From the NCBI GenBank assembly GCA_934590325.1, contig CAKTOW010000008.1, forward strand, positions 24,163-88,162: DNA of 64,000 nucleotides, read 5' to 3'. A program made the translations under genes and the position numbers. A model generated the notes under the pieces. That model saw only the letters and a list, made by a program, of their open reading frames with translations, was not told where the DNA came from and did not search any database. Below are positions 36,041 through 44,712 of the stretch, in pieces. Positions within the stretch are counted from its first letter, which is position 1. The number at the start of each line of letters is the position of its first letter. This DNA is from an uncultured Oscillospiraceae bacterium (GTDB taxonomy: Bacteria > Bacillota > Clostridia > Oscillospirales > Oscillospiraceae).

Positions 36041-37480
36041 TTAGTACGCCACGCCCCAGTAGATGTCGGTGGTGCACTCCTTGCCGCACACCACGCACTT
36101 GCCGGTGGTGCCGGACTGCTGCAGGGGCATGCAGCGGCTGGACACGCCGGCCTTCTCCTTCATGGCCAGCTCGCACTCCAGGCTGCCGCACCACTTGGTA
36201 CGGGCAAAGCCGCCCTTGCCCTGCGCCATCTCCTTGACCTCCTCCCAGGAGGTCATGTCGAAGGTGTTGTCCTCCAAATTCTTGGATGCCATGGCGTACA
36301 GGTTGTCGTGAACATCCTGCAGCAGCTTCTGCACGGCACTCTCCAGCTCCGTCAGAGGCACGAAGGTCTTTTCGCCGGTGTCGCGGCGGGCGATGCAGCA
36401 CTGTCCCTTTTCCATGTCCTTGGGGCCGATCTCCACGCGGAGGGGCACGCCCTTCATCTCGTACTGGGCGAACTTCCAGCCGGCGGACTGGTCACTGTCG
36501 TCCATGCTGACGCGGATGCCGGCGGCGGTCAGGCGGTCGCGCAGGGACGCGGCGGCCTCCAGCACGCCCTCCTTATGCTGGGCGATGGGGATGACCACCA
36601 CCTGGGTGGGGGCGATGACCGGGGGCAGCACCAGACCGTGGTTGTCGCTGTGGGTCATAATGATCGCGCCGATGAGACGGGTGGACGCGCCCCAGCTGGT
36701 CTGGAAGGGGTATTGCAGGGTGTTGTCCCGGCCGGTGAACGTCACGTCGTAGGCCCGGGAGAACTTGTCGCCGAAGAAGTGGCTGGTGCCGGACTGCAGG
36801 GCCTTGTGGTCCTTCATCATGCACTCGATGGTGTAGGTAGCCTCGGCGCCGGCGAACTTCTCCTTGTCGGTCTTGCGGCCCTTCACCACGGGCATGGCCA
36901 GCGCGTTCTTGCACACGTCGGCGTAGCAGTTCAGCTGCTGCTCGGTCTCGGCCTCGGCCTCGGCGGCAGTCTCGTGGATAGTGTGGCCCTCCTGCCACCA
37001 GAACTCACGGCTGCGCAGGAAGGGGCGGGTGGTCTTTTCCCAGCGGATAACGGAGCACCACTGGTTATACAGCATGGGCAGCTCCCGGTAGCTGTGCAGC
37101 ACGTGGCTCCAGTGGTCGCAGAACATGGTCTCGGAGGTGGGGCGGAACGCCAGACGCTCCTCCAGAGGCTCGCTGCCGCCGTGGGTGATCCATGCCACCT
37201 CCGGAGCAAAGCCCGCCACCAGCTCGCCCTCCTTCTTCAGAAGGCTCTCGGGGATGAGGACGGGCATCGCCACGTTGACGTGGCCGGTCTTTTTGAACTC
37301 CGCGTCCATGTACTTCTGGATATTCTCCCAAATGGCGTAGCCATAAGGTCGCAGGATCAGGAAGCCCTTAACGGAGGCGTAGTCCACCAGCTCCGCTTTC
37401 AGGCAGATGTCCGTATACCACTTGGCGAAGTCCTCCTCCATGGGAGTGATCGCTTCCACATTTCTCTGATCCTTAGCCAT
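36041..37480 (-). CDS. proS: Prolyl-tRNA synthetase (archaeal/eukaryote-like type)
   Basis: Charges tRNA-Pro. The 479-residue enzyme is the short type without the bacterial INS domain. Class II motifs are present: motif 2 region FRPTSETMFCDHW and RWEKTTRPFLRSREFWWQEGHT, and motif 3 GASTRLIGAIIMTHSDNHGL. The anticodon-binding domain and zinc-binding C-terminus follow (CGSLECELAMKEKAGVSSRC; CVVCGKEC) and end in WGVAY. The ATG at 37480 is 13 bases from AAAGGA, a little far, but gives the conserved start MAKDQRNVEAITP. Confidence 0.96.
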   Translation of the reverse strand: MAKDQRNVEAITPMEEDFAKWYTDICLKAELVDYASVKGFLILRPYGYAIWENIQKYMDAEFKKTGHVNVAMPVLIPESLLKKEGELVAGFAPEVAWITHGGSEPLEERLAFRPTSETMFCDHWSHVLHSYRELPMLYNQWCSVIRWEKTTRPFLRSREFWWQEGHTIHETAAEAEAETEQQLNCYADVCKNALAMPVVKGRKTDKEKFAGAEATYTIECMMKDHKALQSGTSHFFGDKFSRAYDVTFTGRDNTLQYPFQTSWGASTRLIGAIIMTHSDNHGLVLPPVIAPTQVVVIPIAQHKEGVLEAAASLRDRLTAAGIRVSMDDSDQSAGWKFAQYEMKGVPLRVEIGPKDMEKGQCCIARRDTGEKTFVPLTELESAVQKLLQDVHDNLYAMASKNLEDNTFDMTSWEEVKEMAQGKGGFARTKWCGSLECELAMKEKAGVSSRCMPLQQSGTTGKCVVCGKECTTDIYWGVAY

Positions 37481-37528
37481 TGTCTTGTACCATTCCTTTA
37501 TAATATATAGGCTGTGTGCCAACTTCAC

Positions 37529-37557
37529 ATTTTACCCGCCGCGGTGTAACTTGTCAA
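37529..37557 (-). promoter_or_regulatory. Promoter of proS
   Basis: Minus-strand TTGACA (37552-37557), 17-base spacer, TAAAAT (37529-37534). Confidence 0.75.
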
Positions 37558-37567
37558 GTTACCCGGG

Positions 37568-37608
37568 AAAAAAGCCGCAGAAAGACCGCCGGGAGGCGGT
37601 CTTTCTGC
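37568..37608 (-). terminator. Terminator of trpS-trpB2
   Basis: Minus-strand GCAGAAAGACCGCC / GGCGGTCTTTCTGC, 14-base perfect stem, then GGCTTTTTT, just after the trpB2 stop. Confidence 0.9.
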
Positions 37609-37614
37609 AGTATA

Positions 37615-39006
37615 TCATTCGTTCCCCGGGAAGCTGGGTATGGTGGCGAAGCCCCTCTGCAGATCCTCGTCGGTGGGGATGGTGTCGCTCATGGTGCCGT
37701 CGTTGAACTTGCCGTAGGCCACCATGTCGAAGTAGCCGGTGCCGGTCAGGCCGATGACGATGTTCTTGGCCTCGCCGCTCTCTCTGCACTTCACCGCCTC
37801 GTCGATGGCCACCCGGATGGCGTGGCTGCTCTCCGGCGCGGGCAGGATGCCCTCGCAGCGGGCGAACAGCTCCGCTGCCTCGAATACGGCGGTCTGCTCC
37901 ACGCTGCGCGCCTCCAGCATGCCGTCGTGGTACAGCTGGCTGACGATGCTGCTCATGCCGTGGTACCGCAGGCCGCCGGCATGGTTGGCGGAGGGGATGA
38001 AGCCGTTGCCCAGCGTGTACATCTTGGCCATGGGGCATATCTTGCCGGTGTCGCAGAAGTCGTAGCGGAACACGCCGCGGGTCAGGCTGGGGCAGGACGC
38101 CGGCTCCACGGCGATGATGCGGTAGTCCGCCTCGCCCCGCAGCATCTCGCCCACAAAGGGGGAGATCAGTCCGCCCAGGTTGGAGCCGCCTCCGGCGCAG
38201 CCGATGATGACGTCCGCCTTGACGCCGTACTTGTCCAGCGCCGCCTTGGTCTCCAGGCCGATGACGGACTGGTGCAGCAGCACCTGGTTCAGCACGCTGC
38301 CCAGCACATAGCGGGTGTTGGGCGTGGCGGCGGCGCACTCCACCGCCTCACTGATGGCGCAGCCCAGGGAACCGGTGGTCTCCGGGAACTCCGCCAGTAT
38401 CTTCCGTCCCACCTCCGTGGTCAGGGAGGGCGAGGGCGTCACGTCCGCGCCGTAGGTGCGCATGACCTCCCGGCGGAAGGGCTTCTGTTCATAGGAGCAC
38501 TTCACCATGAACACGCGGCAGTCCAGCCCCAGATAGGCGCAGGCCATGCTGAGAGCCGTGCCCCACTGACCGGCGCCGGTCTCCGTGGTCACGCCGGTCA
38601 GCCCCTGCTCCTTGGCGTAGTAGGCCTGGGCGATGGCGGAGTTCAGCTTGTGGCTGCCGGAGGTGTTGTTGCCCTCGAATTTGTAGTAGATGTGCGCCGG
38701 GGTGCCCAGCTTTTCCTCCAGGCAATAGGCCCGCACCAGCGGGGAGGGCCGGTACATCTTATAGAAGTTCCGCACGTCCTCCGGGATAGGGATGTAGGCG
38801 GTGTCGTCGTCCAGCTCCTGCTTCACCAGCTCGTCGCAGAACACGTGTCCCATCTCCTCGGCGGTCATGGGCTGCAGGGTGCCGGGGTTCAGCAGGGGAG
38901 CGGGCTTGTTCTTCATATCGGCGCGGACATTGTACCAATACCGGGGCATCTCGTCCTCGGAGAGATAGATCTTGTAGGGAATGTCGCGGTTCTTCAGTTC
39001 TTTCAT
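37615..39006 (-). CDS. trpB2: TrpB2-type tryptophan synthase beta subunit
   Basis: PLP enzyme joining indole (or another nucleophile) to serine-derived aminoacrylate to make tryptophan. The 463-residue length, the long N-terminal extension (RYWYNVRADMKNKPAPLLNP) and YKFEGNNTSGSHKLNSA (PLP lysine) mark the TrpB2 subgroup, which works without TrpA. Other motifs are TTETGAGQWGTALSMACA and GCAGGGSNLGGLISPF. No other trp gene is nearby. It follows trpS by 42 bases under the Trp T-box, so it should rise when charged tRNA-Trp is scarce, which fits salvage of indole. Confidence 0.93.
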   Translation of the reverse strand: MKELKNRDIPYKIYLSEDEMPRYWYNVRADMKNKPAPLLNPGTLQPMTAEEMGHVFCDELVKQELDDDTAYIPIPEDVRNFYKMYRPSPLVRAYCLEEKLGTPAHIYYKFEGNNTSGSHKLNSAIAQAYYAKEQGLTGVTTETGAGQWGTALSMACAYLGLDCRVFMVKCSYEQKPFRREVMRTYGADVTPSPSLTTEVGRKILAEFPETTGSLGCAISEAVECAAATPNTRYVLGSVLNQVLLHQSVIGLETKAALDKYGVKADVIIGCAGGGSNLGGLISPFVGEMLRGEADYRIIAVEPASCPSLTRGVFRYDFCDTGKICPMAKMYTLGNGFIPSANHAGGLRYHGMSSIVSQLYHDGMLEARSVEQTAVFEAAELFARCEGILPAPESSHAIRVAIDEAVKCRESGEAKNIVIGLTGTGYFDMVAYGKFNDGTMSDTIPTDEDLQRGFATIPSFPGNE

Positions 39007-39048
39007 GGTGGTTTCTCCTTTCGGTATTGGTCAGCGCGGCGCGCTGTG

Positions 39049-40092
39049 TTATGCGAAATAGTCGATCTGCATGGCGTGCTTGACCTTGGCCAGGGTGTCC
39101 GCCGCCGCGGCCTGTGCCGCCTCGGTGCCCTGCCGCAGCACGTCCATCACATAGGCGGGATCCTTCGCCAGCTCCTCCCGGCGGGTGCGGATAGGCTCCA
39201 GGGTCTCCTGCAGGACGTTGTTCAGGAACTTCTTCACCTTCACGTCGCCCAGGCCGCCCCGCTGGTAGTGGGCCTTCAGCTCGTCCAGGTTGGCGTACTC
39301 GGGCAGGTAGCGGGCAAAGTGCTCGTCGCTGCAGAAGGCGTCCAGATACATGAACACCGGGTTGCCCTCGGTCTGGCCGGGGTCGCTGACCTGCAGGTGG
39401 TTGGGGTCGGTGAACATGCCCATGACCTTGGTGCGGATGTCGTCGGGCTGGTCGGCCAGATAGATGCAGTTGCCCAGGGACTTGCTCATCTTGGCCTTGC
39501 CGTCGGTGCCGGGCAGACGCAGACAGGCCTCGTTGTCCGGCAGCAGGGCGGTGGGCTCCACCAGCGTTTCGCCGTACAGCTCGTTGAAGCGGCGCACGAT
39601 CTCGCGGGCCTGCTCCAGCATGGGCAGCTGGTCCTCGCCCACGGGCACGGTGTCGGCCATGAAGGCGGTGATGTCCGCCGTCTGGCTCACGGGATAGGTC
39701 AGGAAGCCCATGGGGATGCTGTGGTTAAAGCCCCGCAGCTGTATCTCTGCCTTGACGGTGGGGTTGCGCTCCAGCCGGGCCAGCGTCACCAGGTTCATGT
39801 AGTAGAAGGTCAGCTCCGTCAGCTCGCACACCACGGACTGGATGAACATGTGGCACTTCTTGGGGTCCAGCCCGCAGGCCATATAGTCCAGCGCCACCTG
39901 CATGATGTTCTCCCGCACCTTGCCGGGGTTGTCGAAGTTATCGGTGAGGGCCTGTGCGTCGGCGATCATGAAGAACAGCTTTTCGAACTTGCCGCTGTTC
40001 TGCAGAATGACGCGGTTGCGGAGGGAACCCACATAGTGGCCTACGTGCAGGCGTCCGGTGGGACGGTCGCCGGTGAGGATGATCTTGCCCAT
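39049..40092 (-). CDS. trpS: Tryptophanyl-tRNA synthetase
   Basis: Class I synthetase of 347 residues that charges tRNA-Trp. [18 protein letters not shown] gives the HIGH-type motif (HVGH), and [10 protein letters not shown] gives [23 protein letters not shown] is the tryptophan-site helix. The ATG at 40092 follows AAAGGAAA. The gene is preceded by a T-box leader with a TGG specifier and shares its transcript with trpB2. Confidence 0.97.
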   Translation of the reverse strand: MGKIILTGDRPTGRLHVGHYVGSLRNRVILQNSGKFEKLFFMIADAQALTDNFDNPGKVRENIMQVALDYMACGLDPKKCHMFIQSVVCELTELTFYYMNLVTLARLERNPTVKAEIQLRGFNHSIPMGFLTYPVSQTADITAFMADTVPVGEDQLPMLEQAREIVRRFNELYGETLVEPTALLPDNEACLRLPGTDGKAKMSKSLGNCIYLADQPDDIRTKVMGMFTDPNHLQVSDPGQTEGNPVFMYLDAFCSDEHFARYLPEYANLDELKAHYQRGGLGDVKVKKFLNNVLQETLEPIRTRREELAKDPAYVMDVLRQGTEAAQAAAADTLAKVKHAMQIDYFA

Positions 40093-40173
40093 GATGATAT
40101 TTCCTTTCTTTTTCGATGTTTGTATTCGAATGTATCCGCTGCTTTATAAAGTTTTTTCAAACAAATTCCAACC

Positions 40174-40445
40174 AAAAAAAGTCTGTCCCACGGAATTTCT
40201 TCCATGGGACAGACTGTAAAATACATATCTGCGGTACCACCCACATTGGCGCATAGCGCCCACTCTGCACGCACTGTCATGCGTTCCGCCGGGATAACGG
40301 CCGCGGCTGCCGTCGGGTATTACTCGCCATAAGGCTTTCTCCCCGCCCTCGTAAGTCCATTCACCGCACGTTCCGCTGCCGCGCTCCCACCGATACGCCG
40401 CTCTCTGAAAGTTTCCTGTGCGCCTACTCCTCTTACTCAACGGTT
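40174..40445 (-). promoter_or_regulatory. T-box riboswitch (Trp) upstream of trpS-trpB2
   Basis: The minus-strand leader has all main T-box parts. Stem I contains AGAGAG, GGTGGGAGCG and the specifier bulge GTGAATGGACTT with TGG (Trp) at 40357-40359. The T-box sequence GGGTGGTACCGC is at 40231-40242. It is followed by a terminator AGTCTGTCCCA / TGGGACAGACT (about 40180-40214) with a seven-T tract. Uncharged tRNA-Trp should pair with TGG and the T-box bulge and prevent termination. It accounts for nearly all the gene-free stretch 40093-40500. Confidence 0.95.
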
Positions 40446-40461
40446 TTTGGAATATGGTCGC

Positions 40462-40489
40462 ATTATAGCACCTTTTCCGCGGATGTCAA
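40462..40489 (-). promoter_or_regulatory. Promoter of the trpS T-box transcript
   Basis: Minus-strand TTGACA (40484-40489), 16-base spacer, TATAAT (40462-40467). Confidence 0.85.
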
Positions 40490-40500
40490 GAAAAATTTTC

Positions 40501-41370
40501 TCACAGCGCCCTTAAAAATTCCGGCTTCAGGTCCCGGCGCCCCTCCAGCGCGGCGGCGATCTGGCCCAGCAGCGCCTCCCGGTCGCCGTTCAGGGTGCCC
40601 TTCAGCGTCAGGTAGTTGCTGGCGTGGTTGGCCCGGAACACCGTGCCCTCGCTGTCCACGTGCTGTAGGAACAGCTCTGTCTCCTTCAGCACCTCCAACG
40701 GGCTCAGCAGAGTGAAGCTGCCCTCCCGCACCCACTTCTCCAGCGGGGTGCCCGGTTCCACCATCAGCGTCAGCAGCCCCAGATAGTCCGGCCTCATCTC
40801 GCTGACGGCGCGGGCGGTGTCCACGGCGTGCTCCCGCCAGTTTTCCACGCTGCCCAGCCCGGAGATGGCCGTCACCGACAGCGCCAGCCCACAGCGCCGG
40901 GCCTTCTGTCCGGCGGCCACGATGTCCGCCGCCGTGTGGCCCTTCTGCATCCGTGCCAGCACCGCGTCGCACCCGGATTCCAGCCCCATGTAGACCATCT
41001 GCAGCCCTTTCTGCCGCAGCAGGCGCAGGTCGTCCTCGCTCTTTATCTGCAGGCTGGTGGGGGAGGCGTAGCATGTGACCCGTTCACACTCCGGGAACAG
41101 CCCGTACACCAGACCGAGAATGGACACAAGGTCATCGGTTTTCCGCATGAGGGCGTCGCCGTCGGCCAGGAACACCCGCTCCACCCGGCGATAGACCCGC
41201 CGCGCCAGCTCAAAGTCCTCCCGTATCTCCTCCATGGGCCGCATGGCGAAGTGCTTGTCGTCGTACATATCGCAGAAGGCACATTTGTTGTGGCTGCACC
41301 CGTAGGTCACCTGTACGATAAGGCTGTACGCCTCGCTGGGCGGCCGGTATACCTTTCCCTTGTAACGCAT
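40501..41370 (-). CDS. Radical SAM protein with CX4CX2C cluster motif
   Basis: Radical SAM enzyme of 289 residues in the Elp3/MiaB-like superfamily. The cluster motif is VTYGCSHNKCAFCDMY, cysteines spaced CX4CX2C rather than the usual CX3CX2C. Downstream are FLADGDALMRK, CYASPTSLQIKSE, MVYMGLESGCDAVL (SAM-binding GLESG) and TAISGLGSVENW, then a C-terminal part with NHASNYLTLKGTLNGD, which recurs in this clostridial family. The ATG at 41370 follows AAAGGAG by 8 bases. The reaction is unknown. Confidence 0.87.
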   Translation of the reverse strand: MRYKGKVYRPPSEAYSLIVQVTYGCSHNKCAFCDMYDDKHFAMRPMEEIREDFELARRVYRRVERVFLADGDALMRKTDDLVSILGLVYGLFPECERVTCYASPTSLQIKSEDDLRLLRQKGLQMVYMGLESGCDAVLARMQKGHTAADIVAAGQKARRCGLALSVTAISGLGSVENWREHAVDTARAVSEMRPDYLGLLTLMVEPGTPLEKWVREGSFTLLSPLEVLKETELFLQHVDSEGTVFRANHASNYLTLKGTLNGDREALLGQIAAALEGRRDLKPEFLRAL

Positions 41371-41479
41371 AGTATCAACTCCTTTTGGCCTATTATGCCA
41401 TATTTCCCGGCGTTTGAAAAGGGGCATATTCCGCCGCCGCGGCGCATAGGCTGTGACATCTCAACAAACGAGGTGTGCT

Positions 41480-42094
41480 ATGGAACTGAACTATAACCGT
41501 GTGGAGCTGCGGGGCGCGGCCGAGGACGCGCCGGTGCTGTCCCACGTGAACCACGGCTGCGCGTTCTACCGCTTTACCCTGTCGGTGCTGCGCCTTTCGG
41601 GACAGGCGGACAAGCTGCCGGTCATCGTCCCCCGGTCCCTTCTGCTGCTGACGCCTGTCCAGCCGGGGGACACGGTACATATCACCGGCCAGCTGCGCTC
41701 CTTCAACAACAAGAGCGGGCAGGGCAGCCGCCTGGTCATCTCCGTCTTTGCCCAGACGCTGGTACACGACGTAGGCGAGCCGCTGAACCGCATCCTGCTC
41801 AGCGGCATTCTGTGCAAGCAGCCCATCCTGCGGCGGACGCCCCTGGGGCGGGAGATATGCGACATGATCCTGGCGGTGAACCGCCGGTACGGCCGGGCGG
41901 ACTATCTGCCCTGCATCGCCTGGGGCGCAGTGGCGCAGCAGGCGGCGCTGCTGCGCACCGGGGCGCGGCTCACGGCGGAGGGCCGCGTGCAGAGCCGCAT
42001 CTACGCCAAGACGGAGAACGGGGTCACCAGCGACCGCACTGCCTACGAGGTGTCCATCATGCGCCCGGCGGAGCGGGAGGAGTTCCCGGAATAG
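41480..42094 (+). CDS. Double OB-fold, SSB-like protein
   Basis: A 204-residue protein of two OB-fold domains related to single-stranded DNA-binding protein. The first (1-98) reads NRVELRGAAEDAPV, CAFYRFTLSV and GDTVHITGQLRSFNN. The second (about 103-196) reads NRILLSGILCKQPILRRTPL, ICDMILAVNRRYGRADYLPC and TAEGRVQSRIYAK, the PriB/SSB strand pattern. It lacks the acidic C-terminal tail of true SSB, so it is unlikely to recruit partners in the usual way. GAGGTGTGCT precedes the ATG. Function is unproven. Confidence 0.8.
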   Translation: MELNYNRVELRGAAEDAPVLSHVNHGCAFYRFTLSVLRLSGQADKLPVIVPRSLLLLTPVQPGDTVHITGQLRSFNNKSGQGSRLVISVFAQTLVHDVGEPLNRILLSGILCKQPILRRTPLGREICDMILAVNRRYGRADYLPCIAWGAVAQQAALLRTGARLTAEGRVQSRIYAKTENGVTSDRTAYEVSIMRPAEREEFPE

Positions 42095-42119
42095 GCACAG
42101 CTCTTGTATATTCTGCCTG

Positions 42120-42148
42120 TTGCGCGCCGGGCGGCGGTATGGTAAAAT
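42120..42148 (+). promoter_or_regulatory. Promoter of the second MATE gene
   Basis: TTGCGC (42120-42125), 17-base spacer, TAAAAT (42143-42148), 38 bases before the ATG. Confidence 0.6.
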
Positions 42149-42186
42149 CCCTGTAAAGAGAAGTTTTACAAGGAGAAGTCGACGCC

Positions 42187-43590
42187 ATGCGCCATTCCGG
42201 ACACCTGCACCTGCCCTTCCACACCCACCACCGCCCGGTGCGGTATGATGTGGACATGACCCAGGGCAGCATCACGAAGCATCTGATCAATTTCGCCCTG
42301 CCGCTGATGGTGGGCAACCTGTTCCAGCAGCTGTACAACATGGTGGACACCTGGGTGGTGGGCAACTATGTCAGCAACGAGGCGTTTTCCGCCGTGGGCA
42401 CCGTCACGCCCATCATTAACACTTTGATCGGTTTTTTTCTAGGTTTGTCCAGCGGCGCGGGCGTGGTCATCAGCCAATATTACGGCGCCCAGCGCCACGA
42501 TAAGGTGAAGCAGGCCGTCCATACCTCCCTGGTGCTGACGCTGCTGATGGGCGTGGTGTTCACCGCCGTGGGCATACTGATGACGCCGCTTATGCTCCGG
42601 CTGATGAAGACCCCGGCGGAGGTGGCGCCGGAGCAGACGGCGTATCTGACCATCTATTTTGCCGGCGTTATGGGGCTGCTGGTGTACAACATGGGCTCCG
42701 GCATCCTGCGCGCGGTGGGCGATTCCCGCCGGCCCTTCTATTTCCTGCTGGTGTCGGCGGTGCTGAACACGGGGTTGGACCTGCTGTTCGTGCTGCGCTT
42801 CGGCATGGGCGTGGAGGGCGTGGCCTACGCCACCATCATCGCCCAGGGCGTGTCGGCGGTACTGACGCTGTGGGTGCTGGTGTGCGCCGAGGGCAGCATA
42901 AAGCTGGAGTTCCGCGCCCTGCGCATGACCTGGAGCGTTCTGCGGCAGATCGTCGCCGTGGGCATCCCCGCCGCGCTGCAGATGGCCATCACGGCCTTCT
43001 CCAACGTGTTCGTGCAGGGCTATATCAACCACTTCGGCCCGGACTGCATGTCCGGATGGACCGCCTATACCAAGGTGGACCAGCTGGTGATACTGCCGGT
43101 GCAGTCCATCTCCATGGCGGGCACCACCTTCGTGGGGCAGAACCTGGGCGTGGGCGATACGCCGCGGGCCAAGAAGGGCGTGCGCACATCCCTGTGGCTG
43201 TCGGTGGCGGTGACGGCTGTACTGCTGGTGCCGGTGCTGCTTCTGGCGCCCGACCTGACGGCCTTCTTCAACAGCAAGGCGGAGGTGGTCTCCTACGGCG
43301 CGCTGCTGCTGCGGCTGCTGTCGCCCTTCTATTTCTTCTTCTGCATCAACCAGATCTACTCTGCCGCCCTGCGGGGAGCGGGCAACAGCCAGGTGCCCAT
43401 GTGGATCATGCTGGGCTCCTTTGTGGTGTTCCGGCAGATATACCTGTTCATCGTGGCCAACTATATCTCCAACGAGATCATCCCCATCGCCATGAGCTAT
43501 CCCGCCGGTTGGTTCGTGTGCAGCGTGGCCACGCTGGTGTACTACCGGCACTGCAAGTTCGATAAGCACCGGCTGGTGGAGGATGTGTGA
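42187..43590 (+). CDS. MATE family efflux transporter
   Basis: Cation-coupled exporter of 467 residues with twelve hydrophobic segments. MATE marks are INFALPLMVGNLFQQLYNMVD, SGILRAVGDSRRPF in the first half and AALRGAGNSQVPMW in the second. The N-terminus is His-rich (HSGHLHLPFHTHHR), an uncommon feature that might bind metal. AAGGAG lies before the ATG. It differs clearly from the other MATE protein in this window, so they are not a recent duplication. The gene overlaps the next small gene by one base. Confidence 0.92.
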   Translation: MRHSGHLHLPFHTHHRPVRYDVDMTQGSITKHLINFALPLMVGNLFQQLYNMVDTWVVGNYVSNEAFSAVGTVTPIINTLIGFFLGLSSGAGVVISQYYGAQRHDKVKQAVHTSLVLTLLMGVVFTAVGILMTPLMLRLMKTPAEVAPEQTAYLTIYFAGVMGLLVYNMGSGILRAVGDSRRPFYFLLVSAVLNTGLDLLFVLRFGMGVEGVAYATIIAQGVSAVLTLWVLVCAEGSIKLEFRALRMTWSVLRQIVAVGIPAALQMAITAFSNVFVQGYINHFGPDCMSGWTAYTKVDQLVILPVQSISMAGTTFVGQNLGVGDTPRAKKGVRTSLWLSVAVTAVLLVPVLLLAPDLTAFFNSKAEVVSYGALLLRLLSPFYFFFCINQIYSAALRGAGNSQVPMWIMLGSFVVFRQIYLFIVANYISNEIIPIAMSYPAGWFVCSVATLVYYRHCKFDKHRLVEDV

Positions 43591-43760
43591 TGGATAAGTG
43601 TGAGACCTGCGTGTGGTACGTGTACGACGAGGAGTACGACGACTACCTGTGCGACATGGACCTGGACGAGGACGAACTGGCGCGTTTCCTGGCCAGCGAC
43701 ACCCGCAGCTGCCCCTACTGGCGGCCTGGCGACGAGTACCTGACCGCCCGGAAGCAATAA
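43590..43760 (+). CDS. Small cysteine-containing protein (DUF6472-like)
   Basis: A 56-residue protein beginning at ATG 43590, one base inside the MATE stop (TGATG). It reads MDKCETCVWYVYDEEYDDYL, then an acidic LDEDELARF and a C-terminal CPYWRPGDEY. Four cysteines (CxxC, then C and CPYW) suggest one bound metal. It resembles small proteins labelled DUF6472 in Clostridia, from memory. The coupled start and terminator right after it support it as a real gene. Confidence 0.75.
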   Translation: MDKCETCVWYVYDEEYDDYLCDMDLDEDELARFLASDTRSCPYWRPGDEYLTARKQ

Positions 43761-43762
43761 AG

Positions 43763-43794
43763 CAAAACCTCCGGCTTAGCCGGAGGTTTTGTTT
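43763..43794 (+). terminator. Terminator of the MATE/small-protein unit
   Basis: AAAACCTCCGGC / CCGGAGGTTTT stem with a 4-base TTAG loop (stem GC pairs shared), then TTTTGTTTT. Confidence 0.85.
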
Positions 43795-43827
43795 TCCGCC
43801 GTCTCGAAGGAGCGGGCGCGCAAATGA

Positions 43828-44394
43828 TCACCCATGGATGCACATATCGCAGCGCGCCTGTACATCAAAGGCGTTGAAATACTTTTCCTCAAGGGGTATC
43901 CAACGGTCGCGGAACTGCTGCGCCTTTTCCGGGCCGCTGCGGCGCAGGATGCGCTGCATCTGCGTTTCCGGGTCAACGGTCAGGAACACCCGCAGGTCGT
44001 AATACGCCCACAGGTCTGGATGGCAGGCATAGGCGCCCTCCACGATGGTCAGCTGTCCGGGCTCTGTCGTCACCGGGCTGCCCAGCTGCTGCTGCGCGCA
44101 CGAGAATGGCCGGTAGGTGACGGATCGTCCGCTCCGCAGCGGCAGCAGCACCTCCTCCAGGAACCGCTCGTGGTCCACGTTCTCGCCGGGGGCTGCGAGC
44201 CGCTCCTCTGTCCGCTGCTCCGGGCGGAGGAAGAAGTCGTCCATGTGGAACACGCTGCAGGGCAGCTGTCGCTGCAGCTCTGCCGCCAGGGTGGTCTTGC
44301 CGGAGCCGCACCGCCCGTCGATGGCCACGATCACCCGCTCCTTTTGCGACAGCAGCCGGCGGATGGCGAATATCAGATGGGGATGATCCTGCAT
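43828..44394 (-). CDS. Uridine-kinase-like P-loop kinase
   Basis: A 188-residue P-loop NTPase of the uridine kinase/phosphoribulokinase group. VIVAIDGRCGSGKTTLAAEL is the Walker A region (about 21-40), FHMDDFFLRPEQR the substrate-side acidic motif, and IVEGAYACHPDLW the Walker B-like segment. FLTVDPETQMQRILRR is a lid. It is shorter than Udk (about 210). Likely substrate is a nucleoside or other small hydroxyl compound; this cannot be fixed. It is the last clear core gene before the mobile region. Confidence 0.86.
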   Translation of the reverse strand: MQDHPHLIFAIRRLLSQKERVIVAIDGRCGSGKTTLAAELQRQLPCSVFHMDDFFLRPEQRTEERLAAPGENVDHERFLEEVLLPLRSGRSVTYRPFSCAQQQLGSPVTTEPGQLTIVEGAYACHPDLWAYYDLRVFLTVDPETQMQRILRRSGPEKAQQFRDRWIPLEEKYFNAFDVQARCDMCIHG

Positions 44395-44494
44395 AGCCTA
44401 TGGCTCCTTCGTATAGTATGACGGACAGATTTTACCACGCCCCGCGGCGAAAAGCAATAACCCCGCGGGAAGCCCGTGCCGTACAAGTCCCGTG

Positions 44495-44532
44495 AAAAAA
44501 GGAACGACACGCATCGCGTGTCGTTCCTTTTT
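44495..44532. terminator. Orphan bidirectional terminator at the core/island boundary
   Basis: AAAAAGGAACGACACGC / GCGTGTCGTTCCTTTTT, a perfect stem with a 3-base loop. No gene ends here now: the kinase lies leftward with its start facing it, and the nearest rightward genes are in the island. Confidence 0.8.
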
Positions 44533-44541
44533 CTGTCATGC

Positions 44542-44686
44542 GTGACCAATTTAGATACACGCTGAAAATAGGAAAAATCGAGAGCTGAAGCGGCTTTGGG
44601 CTGTTTCAGCCATTTTTTTTGCTTTCAATTTCCCATGATAGCGGAGAATTGGGTATTTTTAAGAGTGACCGAAATAGATACAGCCT
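44542..44686 (+). repeat. Pair of imperfect direct repeats plus orphan terminator near the island's left end
   Basis: GTGACCAATTTAGATACA (from 44542) recurs as GTGACCGAAATAGATACA (from 44665), 123 bases apart. Between them GCTGAAGCGGC / GCTGTTTCAGC (44583-44609) followed by eight T forms a rightward terminator with no gene before it. The gene-free stretch 44395-44712 holds only these and the terminator at 44495. The repeats could be recombinase sites or remnants. Confidence 0.5.
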
Positions 44687-44712
44687 CGCATCTCCGATTT
44701 CCGTCTTTGCGC

